Below, in pieces: positions 44,907-53,171 of a stretch of 56,657 nucleotides of DNA. Each line of letters opens with the position of its first letter. The stretch's first letter is position 1. Made by a program: the position numbers and the translations under genes. Below the pieces are notes generated by a model that saw only the letters and a list, made by a program, of their open reading frames with translations, was not told where the DNA came from and did not search any database. The DNA comes from Alphaproteobacteria bacterium (GTDB lineage: Bacteria > Pseudomonadota > Alphaproteobacteria > SHVP01): contig SHVP01000004.1 in the NCBI GenBank assembly GCA_009694165.1, positions 1-56,657 on the forward strand, given 5' to 3'.

Positions 44907-44930
44907 AGCAAGCTGCAAACGGAAACAGCC

Positions 44931-45590
44931 ATGACCGAGCCGGAACGGGCGTCGGTCGGACAACGCCTGCGGGCGTTGCGGCTGCGCGCCGGTTTCTCGA
45001 TGAACGCGCTGTCCAAGGCGATCGGCTATCGCGGCGTTGCCGGCTACCAGCGCTATGAGTCGCCTGAATTCACCAAGGAATTCATCCCGGTTGGCCTGGT
45101 GCACCGGATGCTCGGCGGCGTCGTCGGCCGCGGCAGTCCACCAGTGACGCCGACCGAGGTCCTGGCGCTGGCCGGCTTGTCGCATCTCGGCGCTCCTAGC
45201 GAGCCCGTGTTCGACGTGCCCATCGTCAGTTGGCGGCATGCCGTCAACCTCGTCGACCGCATCGATCCCGCCATTCTGGGTGCTGCCCAGGAGCGGCTGA
45301 TGGCTCCCTACTCCCGCGACTCGCTGGTGGCGCTACGGATGCACGACCATGCCATGAACCGCATCGCGCCGCGCGGCGCGCTCATCCTGGTCGACTACGA
45401 AGCGCGGCACCTCGATCACGGCCGCTACTACGTGTTCCGCCATCGCGGCGAAGCGCTATGCCGGCGCTACTTCACGGCCCCTGACCGCTTTGAACCCGAC
45501 ACCTATCTGCCCGGTTTCGAGGCATTGTTTCCGCCGCCGCCCATTGACGCCCTGGGCCGCGTCGTGCGGGTCATCATCAACGACCCCTGA
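44931..45590 (+). CDS. HTH transcriptional regulator with inactive S24 (LexA/CI-like) domain
   Basis: 219 residues. The N-terminal ~45 residues are an XRE-type helix-turn-helix (VGQRLRALRLRAGFSMNALSKAIGYRGVAGYQRYE, seen in part as LRLRAGFSMNALSKAIG). The C-terminal half has the S24 fold pattern with LVALRMHDHAMNRIAPRGALILVDYE, where the normal G-D-S-M contains D-H-A-M (residues 139-142), so the nucleophile Ser is Ala, and the later Lys is Arg (GEALCRRYF). It cannot autocleave by the usual mechanism. Probably a repressor that works without cleavage or by ligand binding. Preceded by a candidate operator. Confidence 0.85.
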   Translation: MTEPERASVGQRLRALRLRAGFSMNALSKAIGYRGVAGYQRYESPEFTKEFIPVGLVHRMLGGVVGRGSPPVTPTEVLALAGLSHLGAPSEPVFDVPIVSWRHAVNLVDRIDPAILGAAQERLMAPYSRDSLVALRMHDHAMNRIAPRGALILVDYEARHLDHGRYYVFRHRGEALCRRYFTAPDRFEPDTYLPGFEALFPPPPIDALGRVVRVIINDP

Positions 45591-45609
45591 GAACGGTGCG
45601 CCGCCGCCC

Positions 45610-46428
45610 TCAGTAATTGGTTCTCGGCCGCCACGGCCCGCGGTAGGGCTCGTATTCCGGCGGCAGGATGGGGCGGTGTTCGGGCACCCAGCGGAACGGC
45701 TTTTCCACCGGAAAGTACTCGTAGAGGAGTGGCCCGTCGACCGAGCGCATGAAAAAATTACACCCGGTCTGGGTCCCGAACGGACCGTGCTTGACCATCG
45801 GCGGACGCCAAAAATAGGCATCCGGATAGTAGATGCCGTGCGGGCCCGAGAGTTCACCGGCCAGCGTGTACATCTCCTGCACCGTGGTGTGGCGTTCCAC
45901 CTTGCCCGCTCCGTCGTTCGGTCGGGTCGTCTGCAGATGGATCTGGTCGCCGGTCGCCGGGTCGCTCCGCAAGAAGAGAACCCGGCCGGGAAAATACTTG
46001 TTGTCCTCCCAGCCGCCCTTGCGGGTATCGACGCAGGAAATCAGCCGTCGCTCGTCGCACCGCACCGCCGGCTCGCCCGCCTGGGCGCGCGGCTCGGCCG
46101 AGAAGAAGGTGAGGACGACCGCCCCGGCCGCTGATGATGCCCGGCTCCGCACATAGCCGGCCGGCAGATGGACATAGCAGCCGCGCTGGTAAAGCACATC
46201 GTTGACGACCAACTCTCCATCGAGCACGAAAAGCTCTTCGTCGGCCGACAGGTGCTCGACCCCGCTGCGGCTCCAGCCGGACGGGTAGCGCAGCACGAGG
46301 CTCGAAGCCCTGTTCTCGCGATCGATGCTGAGCGTCTTCACCTCGACATCGGGGCGAGCGCCGCCGTAGAGGCCTTTGGTCCAGGGCATCAGCTGCGGCT
46401 GCACGAAGTCGAGATGCGGGCGACCCAT
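45610..46428 (-). CDS. Bicupin protein of unknown function
   Basis: 272 residues, ATG with GGAGAG upstream. Two cupin-like halves: first with GVEHLSADEELFVLDGELVV near residue 53 (seen as HLSADEELFVLDGEL), second with VERHTTVQEMYTLAGEL near 170 (His-x3-x-Glu-type metal ligands H, E, and later H). Resembles DUF4437/ChrR-like bicupins. It is the last gene of the hydrolase-fold operon, 12 bases after the broken substrate-binding protein gene, so a metal-dependent step on a shared substrate is possible but unproven. Confidence 0.8.
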   Translation of the reverse strand: MGRPHLDFVQPQLMPWTKGLYGGARPDVEVKTLSIDRENRASSLVLRYPSGWSRSGVEHLSADEELFVLDGELVVNDVLYQRGCYVHLPAGYVRSRASSAAGAVVLTFFSAEPRAQAGEPAVRCDERRLISCVDTRKGGWEDNKYFPGRVLFLRSDPATGDQIHLQTTRPNDGAGKVERHTTVQEMYTLAGELSGPHGIYYPDAYFWRPPMVKHGPFGTQTGCNFFMRSVDGPLLYEYFPVEKPFRWVPEHRPILPPEYEPYRGPWRPRTNY

Positions 46429-46440
46429 CGTCGCTCTCCG

Positions 46441-47964
46441 TCAATTGACCCGCGTCATCTCGTGGTAGCTGAAAATGCGATTGACGTTCTTGAAGCCACG
46501 CACCCGCTTGCCGTAGGCGTTAAGGTCGCGTTGCTCGAACAGGAAAAGCGCCGGCGCATCCTCGCGCATCTCGACCATCAACTGCTGTAGCATCTTGCGC
46601 CGTTTTTCGACGTCAAACCCGGCGTCGATCTGGTCGATCAGCGGCATCAAGGATTGATTGCAGTAGTAGGCCGGGTTCTTGCGGCACGACTGGAAGAACA
46701 TCATGCGGATGGTGTCGATCTCGGGCGCGACGCCGAGGGTCAGATCGAAGGCGTGGCCCTCCCATTTGACGCCGAGGAACTTCTGCAGCCAGTCGGCGAA
46801 CGGCACCTGACGCAGCTCGAGTTTGACGCCGACCTTGGAAAGGTCCTGGGCCACCTGCTGCCAGACGTCGCCAAAGGCCCGAATCTTGGCGTTGAGCGTC
46901 AGGCCGTTTGCGTAGCCCGCCTCGGTCAGCAGCTGTTTGGCCCGGGCCTGATCGTGGGGCCAGGGCTTGAGGTCGGGGTTGTGGCCGAAGACGGTCGGCA
47001 CCAAGAACTGGGTGTTGGCAGACATGATGCCGCCCATGAGCTTTTTGTTGATCGAGTCCTTGTCCACCGCGTAGTTGAGGGCGTGCCGAACGCGCTTGTC
47101 CTTGAGCGGCGCGATGTCGAGCCCGGCCTTGGCGTTCTCGAGCGCGAATCCGAGCTGCAGCAACAGCGGCGAGGGAATGTAGTCGACCTTGCCGCCGGTG
47201 CCCTCGATGGTTTTTACCTCGTCGGGCTGCACCTGAATCATGGTGTCGATCTGATTTGCCACCAGGGCCTGCAGGTGCGCCGCCTCCTCGGGCAGCCGCA
47301 CATAGTCGAGCTTGGCGATCTTGGGCGCCCGCCAGAAACCGGCAAATGCCTCCATGACGATACGTTCCCCAGACCACTCCTTGGGCTGGTGCGACCCGGT
47401 GCCAACGGGCAACTTCGAAAAGTCCTCGATGCCGCGCTCGCGCCACGCTTTGGGCGGCGCGACGTAGAACGCAGCCATCTGAATGGGAAAGATCGGCCGT
47501 AGTGCGCTGGTGGTGAATTCCACCGTCACCTCGTCGACCGCCTTGACGTCGGTGACGTAAGTAAAGGTTTGCGCGCCGACGCTGCCCTTGCCTGCGTCAG
47601 ACTTGAACCAGGCGTTGGCGTCGACAACGGATTGGGCGTTGAACGACTCGCCGTTTTTAAACTTGACGTTCGGCCGCAACTTCACCTGCCAGGCTTTCTG
47701 ATCGACGTTGCGCCAGGACACCGCCAAGCCGGCGCTGGCGCTCCCCTTTTCATCGACATAGGTGAGCGTGTCGAACACGGCCGACCAGACGAAAACCTGG
47801 GGCACCCCGGGTACCGAAGTGTACGGATTGCCGCGCCCCGCCGGGAAATCCTAGTTACCGATGCGCAAGGTGTCAGCCGGCTGGGCGACCGCGGAGGCGC
47901 CGAGCCCAGCCAACGTTGCCACAGCGATCAGTGCCGCCGTCGTCCGTCGCATGATTCTGTCCAT
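46441..47964 (-). pseudogene. ABC transporter substrate-binding protein (SBP family 5) with in-frame TAG
   Basis: From ATG at 47964 the frame encodes a Sec signal peptide (RRTTAALIAVATLAGLGASAVA then QPADTLRIGN), followed at codon 38 by TAG (47851-47853), then the same frame goes on (DFPAGRGNPYTSVPGVP) to a full family-5 dipeptide/nickel-type solute-binding protein of about 470 residues (LRPNVKFKNGESFNAQSVV, SINKKLMGG, KRVRHALNYAVDKD and others). An internal GTG at 47803 could only make an exported-signal-less protein. No permease or ATPase genes are next to it. Decay of an orphan binding protein is the simplest reading. Confidence 0.87.
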
Positions 47965-48034
47965 GTTCGTCCCCCCCAAACCCCATCAGCGCCGGCCGAC
48001 AAAGCGCGCGCGTATACGCGAGGCGACGTCAAAG

Positions 48035-48934
48035 TCAGGTGGATTGTGGCGCCACGTGCGGGCGACGTCGGCCCTCGCGAATGGCGATGAACGTGGCCGC
48101 GGCAAAGATCAGCGTCCCGCCCGCGAGCGTCCACACGGTCGGTACCTCGGCAAAAACAAAATAGCCGAGGGCGCTGACCCAGATGATGCGGGCGTAGTCG
48201 AACGGCAGGACCGTGGTGACGTCGGCCGACCTGAATGCCTCCGCCAGCATGAGGTGGGCGAAACCGGCGCAGGCGCCGATCAGGATCAACCATATCCATG
48301 TCGTCGGCGTCGGCCAGGACCAAACGAACAATGCCGGAACGAACGACGCCACCGTCATGACGATGCCCATGTACATCGTGATCGTCAGCGGCGAGTCGGT
48401 GCGCGACAGGTATTTGATGATCGTCATCGAGCCGCCCCAACACAGCGAGGCGAACAATACGAGCGCCGAGCCGGCGTTGACCTCGACCAGCCCGGGGCGA
48501 ATGACGATCCAAGCGCCGGCGATCCCCGCCACGAGCGCGGCCAGGCGCGGCCAATCCAGCCGCTCGCCCAGCAGCACCACGGCGAGAATGGCGGTGTAGA
48601 GCGGCGCGGTGAACGAGAGCGCCACGTTCTGGGTCAACGGCGCCAGCGTCAGCGCCAGAAAATACATCAGCATGCTCACGGTCTGCAGCACACCGCGGCC
48701 GACATGCCAGACTAACTTTGTCGTCTTGAACGTCGCCAGACCGTGCTGGCGCAGCAGCGGCAACAGGACGATCAGGCCAAAAATACTGCGCCAAAAAGCC
48801 ACCACAAAAGGGTGGACGTCGGCGCCGGCCAGCCTGACTAAGGCTTGCTGGCCGCTGAAGACCATCGTCGTGGCCACCATGAACAGCGCGCCCCGCAGGT
48901 TGGCGGGAACGCCCCGTAAGAGGCCCGTCCTCAT
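48035..48934 (-). CDS. EamA-family (DMT) transporter
   Basis: 299 residues; ATG 48934 overlaps the stop of the preceding hydrolase pseudogene in ATGA, which supports this start over a TTG three codons upstream. About ten hydrophobic helices as two EamA repeats, the second with LTITMYMGIVMTVASFVPALFVW. Typical small-metabolite exporter or importer. In the operon between a decayed hydrolase-fold gene and the broken substrate-binding protein, so it may transport the compound that the hydrolase-fold proteins act on. Confidence 0.88.
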   Translation of the reverse strand: MRTGLLRGVPANLRGALFMVATTMVFSGQQALVRLAGADVHPFVVAFWRSIFGLIVLLPLLRQHGLATFKTTKLVWHVGRGVLQTVSMLMYFLALTLAPLTQNVALSFTAPLYTAILAVVLLGERLDWPRLAALVAGIAGAWIVIRPGLVEVNAGSALVLFASLCWGGSMTIIKYLSRTDSPLTITMYMGIVMTVASFVPALFVWSWPTPTTWIWLILIGACAGFAHLMLAEAFRSADVTTVLPFDYARIIWVSALGYFVFAEVPTVWTLAGGTLIFAAATFIAIREGRRRPHVAPQST

Positions 48935-49697
48935 GCCGGCCAAGGGTGATCGATAAACTGCCGCACGATCGCGGCGACCTCACGATGGTGGGCGAGCAGT
49001 ATGTCGCGGCCGAACTGGGGCAGGTCGATCATCATGCCATTGCGGATAAAGGATTTGGCGCGCGCGGTCGGCGCCCACAGGTCGTCCCGGCATGGAGGAT
49101 CAGCAACGTTTGCTCGACCTTGGGCAGGTTGTCGGAATGCTGATAGGAGAAGGCAGCGTGGTGGCCATGATAGGCAAGCGGACCAGCGCGCAAACTTTCC
49201 ACGAATTCGAGTTCGCGCAAGGCGAGCGGCAGGTTGTCGGGCGTATTTTCGCGAATCCACTGCCAACGCGCGCGGACGTGGGCGCCCTCGAGGGTCGATG
49301 TCTCGATGACGCGATCGAGCGAGCGGAGATGGGCGAGTTCGCCGTCGCTATAGACAGGCGCCACATTGAAGGCGAAATGGTCGAGCAGTTCTTCCATTGC
49401 GGCCGCGAAATCGCCGATCGCCGGCGGGTGCGGCAGCGGATCGGACGCGCCGGAGGCCGGGGTATCGGCGACGACCGCCACTCGATCGCTGCCCATATCT
49501 GCAATCAGTCCCTCGTAGCACCGCCCGGACGAACCGGTCTGATGGAAGAGAAAGAGCGGAACCTTGGTGCTTCGCTCCGGCCGCGCGACCCGGTAGTGCA
49601 GCTGGCCGTAGCGATAGTCGGCATAGGCGCGACGGACGGTGGGCGGCGAGCGCCACAATGATTCCGCCGCCCGCCGACCCTCTTCTCCCTCAAGCAT
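48931..49697 (-). pseudogene. Degenerate single-domain alpha/beta-hydrolase-fold paralogue
   Basis: Starts ATG at 49697 inside the previous stop (8-base overlap). The N-terminus (PPTVRRAYADYRYGQLHYRVA) and oxyanion segment HQTGSSGRCYEG are typical of domain 1 in the neighbouring genes. Relative to them, about 31 residues including the whole nucleophile elbow are missing in frame between LLDHFA and FNVAPVYS. Near 49087 a single G is absent from a G run, so the ending (DDLWAPTARAKSFIRN, to stop at 48931) is in another frame. Broken twice; presumably nonfunctional. Confidence 0.85.
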
Positions 49698-51393
49698 CAA
49701 GAAACCGGCGGATCACCGGGACAACCGCGTCGAGGTGGGCGTGGAACGTTCCGAGGCCGACATCCGGCAGCTCTTCGACGGTGATGTTCTTGACCAACGG
49801 AATGGCCCGCCGCGACAGGGGCGTCAGCATGTCCTTGCCGGGCAGCAACAGAAGGACGGGTTGCACCAGTTTGCCGAGCGCGGCACCGGAGTCGTAGCCG
49901 ACCGCCGCCTCCGGTCCCCACCAAAGGGCCAGTGGCCCGCCGCGCATCGCCTCGCAGAACAGTTCCGAGGTCAGGTCGAGCGGAGCGAGCGGCGACTTCA
50001 GATTCATCGATCGCTTCCAGATCGCCGCCAGATGACTGCCATCGGCCACGGTCGGAATCGGTCCACTCATCGCCATCAGTTTCTGACGTTCTTCCGGCGT
50101 ATAGACGGCACAGGTGTTGAGCACGACCTTGCGCACCAAGTCGGGGCGCTCGGCGGCGAGCGCGAGCGCCACCTTGCCGCCGGTATGGTCGCCAAGCACG
50201 TCGATCCGTCGGTGCCCCAGTTGGCTCGCCGCCTCGCTAATCGCCCGCACATAGTGGGCGAGGGTCGGTTTCTCGATCGGTCGGTCGCTTTCGCCGTATC
50301 CCGGCGTATCGACGGCGATGGCCAGACGATCGCTGCCGAGCGCGATGGCGGCGGCTTCGTAGGTTTCCCCCGAGAACGGACTGATGTGAAAACAATAGAG
50401 CGGCGTCTTCGCCGACGCATTGGCCTCGACCGTGCGCAGGTGCAACAGACCGGTCGAAACCTCGACGAAGCGCCGACGCACAGGGCTGCGCCGGGGCGGC
50501 GGCGCCTTCGGCGCGGGTCGCGGCGACGGAACGGCGGCGGGCTGGGTCGCAGCGACGTCGAAGAAGTCGCGACAGATCTTGGCCAATTCAGCGGCGTGCA
50601 TCGAGATCGCGCCCATGCGGAACTGCGGCAATTCCAAGAGGGTGCCGTTGCGCATATGCGAGACCGTCCGCAACGTGTGCTCGCGGAACCCATCGTCGGG
50701 GCACAGCAGCAGGATCGGCTGCGTCACGTCCCTGATCGCCTCGGCCACGGGGTACTGGAACGACGCGTTGTGGCCGTACCACATGTACTTGCCGCCGCGC
50801 AGCATTTCAGCGAAATCCCGGTTGATCAGTTCGAGCGGAGTGTCGTCGGCGTAGTACTTCTTGAGGCGAACGAAGTGCTCGACATGGTGATGACCATCCG
50901 CCGGCGGCGTATGGGGCTTTTCGCGTTCGACCATCTCGCGCTGCATCGCCTGCTGCGCCTCGGTGAAAACCATCGCTGCATTGAGTACCAGCCGCCGCAC
51001 TTGCGTCGGCCGCTGCCGCGCCAGCTCGATCGCCACCTTGGTGCCGGTATGATCACCGATCAGGTTGACCGACCGCACGCCCAAGGCGTCCATCAGATCG
51101 CCCATCGCGGCGGCATACTCTTCGATGGTGGGCGGTGCCGGCGGCGGGTCGGAATCGCCGAGGCCGGGGGTGTCGGGGGCCACCGCCATGCGGTCGCGTC
51201 CGAGTTCGGCGACCAGCCGTTCCCACGGCCGGCCCGAGGACGGACTCTGGTGAAAGAGCAGGACCGGATCGCGCCGTCCCTGGGCGGGGGCGGCCACGCG
51301 GTAATGCATCTGGCCAAAACGACCGTCGCAATAGGCGCGGCGGACGCCAGCGGGACGCCGCCACCAGTCGATGTCGTGCGGTGCCTCAGCCAT
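49690..51393 (-). CDS. Double-domain alpha/beta-hydrolase-fold protein A
   Basis: 567 residues formed by two complete alpha/beta-hydrolase folds (about 1-278 and 305-567) joined by a Pro/Arg-rich linker. Domain 1: RRAYCDGRFGQMHYR near 18, FHQSPSSGRPWE near 47, PDTPGLGDSD near 73, elbow G-D-H-T-G 113-117 (His115 in the Ser position). Domain 2: FHISPFSGETYE near 335, VDTPGYGESD near 361, elbow G-D-H-T-G 401-405 (His403). Where the final His should be, both read hydrophobic (LPQFRM, LPDVGL). A late Asp is kept (PDDG, GKDM). Either it is a binding protein or it uses unusual chemistry. Start overlaps the next-upstream stop by 8 bases. Confidence 0.9.
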   Translation of the reverse strand: MAEAPHDIDWWRRPAGVRRAYCDGRFGQMHYRVAAPAQGRRDPVLLFHQSPSSGRPWERLVAELGRDRMAVAPDTPGLGDSDPPPAPPTIEEYAAAMGDLMDALGVRSVNLIGDHTGTKVAIELARQRPTQVRRLVLNAAMVFTEAQQAMQREMVEREKPHTPPADGHHHVEHFVRLKKYYADDTPLELINRDFAEMLRGGKYMWYGHNASFQYPVAEAIRDVTQPILLLCPDDGFREHTLRTVSHMRNGTLLELPQFRMGAISMHAAELAKICRDFFDVAATQPAAVPSPRPAPKAPPPRRSPVRRRFVEVSTGLLHLRTVEANASAKTPLYCFHISPFSGETYEAAAIALGSDRLAIAVDTPGYGESDRPIEKPTLAHYVRAISEAASQLGHRRIDVLGDHTGGKVALALAAERPDLVRKVVLNTCAVYTPEERQKLMAMSGPIPTVADGSHLAAIWKRSMNLKSPLAPLDLTSELFCEAMRGGPLALWWGPEAAVGYDSGAALGKLVQPVLLLLPGKDMLTPLSRRAIPLVKNITVEELPDVGLGTFHAHLDAVVPVIRRFLDA

Positions 51394-53074
51394 CGAAGAA
51401 CTCCTTCAGAATGCGGGAAAATTCCTTGGGCCGCTCTTCGGTGAAGCCGAAGCGATCGCGCGGCAGATCGTGCAATGTCGCCGTCTTCATCAGGGTGAGG
51501 GCGCGAGCGGTGTGCGTTTCCAATCCATCGCGCGGTCGAAACACCAGGACCGGCTGGGCAATCCGCGGCAGCACGTCCTCCATCGCATAGGAGAAAACCG
51601 CCCGGTGGCCCCAATGACCGAAGGCGCCCCCCCGCGTCGATTCAACGAGGTTGCGTTCGACCGCGAAGCGACCGAGGCCAGGCGGGGTCAGGCGTGTCAT
51701 GCCCGCCCAGCGCTGCGGCAGATGCGAACCATCGTCCGGAGCCGGTTCGTGGCAAGCGTGGTCGAGTCGCGCTTTCCGTTCCTCGGCGGTGAACAGCGGC
51801 ACGGTATTGAGGGCAAAGCGCCGGACCAGGTCGGGGCGCGAGACGGCGAGATCTATGGTGATCGTGGCGCCGGTATGGTCGCCATACATGTCGATCGGGC
51901 CCTTGAGGCCGAGGGCAAGCACCGCCTCGGCGATCGCGGCGGACAGATCGGCGATCGCCGGCGCCGTCGGCGGTGCGTCCGATTCGCCGAAGCCCGGAAT
52001 GTCGAGCGCCACGGCGACGCGATCCTGTCCCAGTTCCTGCAGGAGCGGGACAAAGTTGCGGCTCGATACCGGGCTCATATGGAGACAGACCACCGGTCGA
52101 CCCTTGGCGGTGGCGGGTTCGCAGATTCGGGCGTGGACCTGGCCGCTACGCGCTACGACGAAGCGCCGGCGCGGTCCGCGCGCCAGCGCGGTCGGTTTGC
52201 CCGGCGCGGCTTTCGGCGCGGGGGGCGCGCCGGCCTCGGCGGGGCCGTCGAGAAAGGCGCGCACGATGGCACTCATTTCCTCGGCCTTGCTCGACACCGC
52301 CCCCATCGCCCAGTACGGCAACTCGTGGATGCGCCCGTGCTTCAGATAGGGACGCGCGGCTTGGGTCGCCTCCCAAAGCCCATCATTGGGACAGAGCACC
52401 AGGATGGGTTGGGCGACGTTGGGCAGATTGTCGGCATGACTGTAGGCGAACGCGGCGTTATGCCCGTACCAGGCCAAGTCGAGCCCGCGCAGGCCCTCGT
52501 AGAAATCGCGCTCGAACAGGTCGGCGGGAATGTCCTTGGGATACCACTTGCGCATCCCCTGCCAGCGTTTGACCAGATGGCTGCCGTCGGCCGGCGGCAG
52601 CTTCGGCTTCTCTTCCTCGAGGTGCCCCATCATTTCGGCCATCTTCGTCGCCGAATAGACCGGGGCGGCGTTGAGGACCAGACGACGGACCTGCCGCGGG
52701 CGCTGCTGCGCCAGTTCGACCGCCACCTTGGCGCCCGTGTGGTCGCCGAAGAGATCGACCGGACCCAACTTCAGCGCATCGAGCAGATCGCCCATCGCCC
52801 CCGCATAGTCGGTGATCATAGGAGGCGCGAGCGGCGGATCGGAATCGCCGAAGCCCGGCGTGTCCGGCGCGATCGCGATGCGATCCGTGCCCAGCCGCGC
52901 CAACAAGTCCTCGAAGGGTCGGCCGGATGACGGGCTTTGATGAAAAAACACCAGCGGCACGGCTCGCGGCTTGGCCGGCTCGGCGATGCGATAGTGGATT
53001 TGGCCGAAACGAGCATCGGCGTAGGCGCGCCGAATGGTGGCCGGTCGGCGCCACCAGCGCTGGTGATCCGTCAT
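51386..53074 (-). CDS. Double-domain alpha/beta-hydrolase-fold protein B
   Basis: 562 residues, two folds (about 1-278, 303-562) with an Ala/Pro/Lys linker. Domain 1: RRAYADARFGQIHYR near 15, FHQSPSSGRPFE near 44, elbow G-D-H-T-G 110-114 (His112). Domain 2: LHMSPVSSRNF near 331, elbow G-D-H-T-G 398-402 (His400). Terminal His absent (LPYWAM, LPRDRF). The acid-loop NDG/RDG is kept. ATG at 53074 is preceded by GGGGAGGG(AGG) giving a strong ribosome site; a 97-base gap to the upstream copy C. Paralogue of A and C by the same domain pair. Confidence 0.9.
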   Translation of the reverse strand: MTDHQRWWRRPATIRRAYADARFGQIHYRIAEPAKPRAVPLVFFHQSPSSGRPFEDLLARLGTDRIAIAPDTPGFGDSDPPLAPPMITDYAGAMGDLLDALKLGPVDLFGDHTGAKVAVELAQQRPRQVRRLVLNAAPVYSATKMAEMMGHLEEEKPKLPPADGSHLVKRWQGMRKWYPKDIPADLFERDFYEGLRGLDLAWYGHNAAFAYSHADNLPNVAQPILVLCPNDGLWEATQAARPYLKHGRIHELPYWAMGAVSSKAEEMSAIVRAFLDGPAEAGAPPAPKAAPGKPTALARGPRRRFVVARSGQVHARICEPATAKGRPVVCLHMSPVSSRNFVPLLQELGQDRVAVALDIPGFGESDAPPTAPAIADLSAAIAEAVLALGLKGPIDMYGDHTGATITIDLAVSRPDLVRRFALNTVPLFTAEERKARLDHACHEPAPDDGSHLPQRWAGMTRLTPPGLGRFAVERNLVESTRGGAFGHWGHRAVFSYAMEDVLPRIAQPVLVFRPRDGLETHTARALTLMKTATLHDLPRDRFGFTEERPKEFSRILKEFFDG

Positions 53075-53171
53075 CCTCCCCCTCCCCGTGCGGACTTCGA
53101 TCAGTCCGTTGCCGGCATCTTAGCGAGCAAAGGCCGTCCGGCGAAATGACATCGGCGTCGCCGATTCTCAA

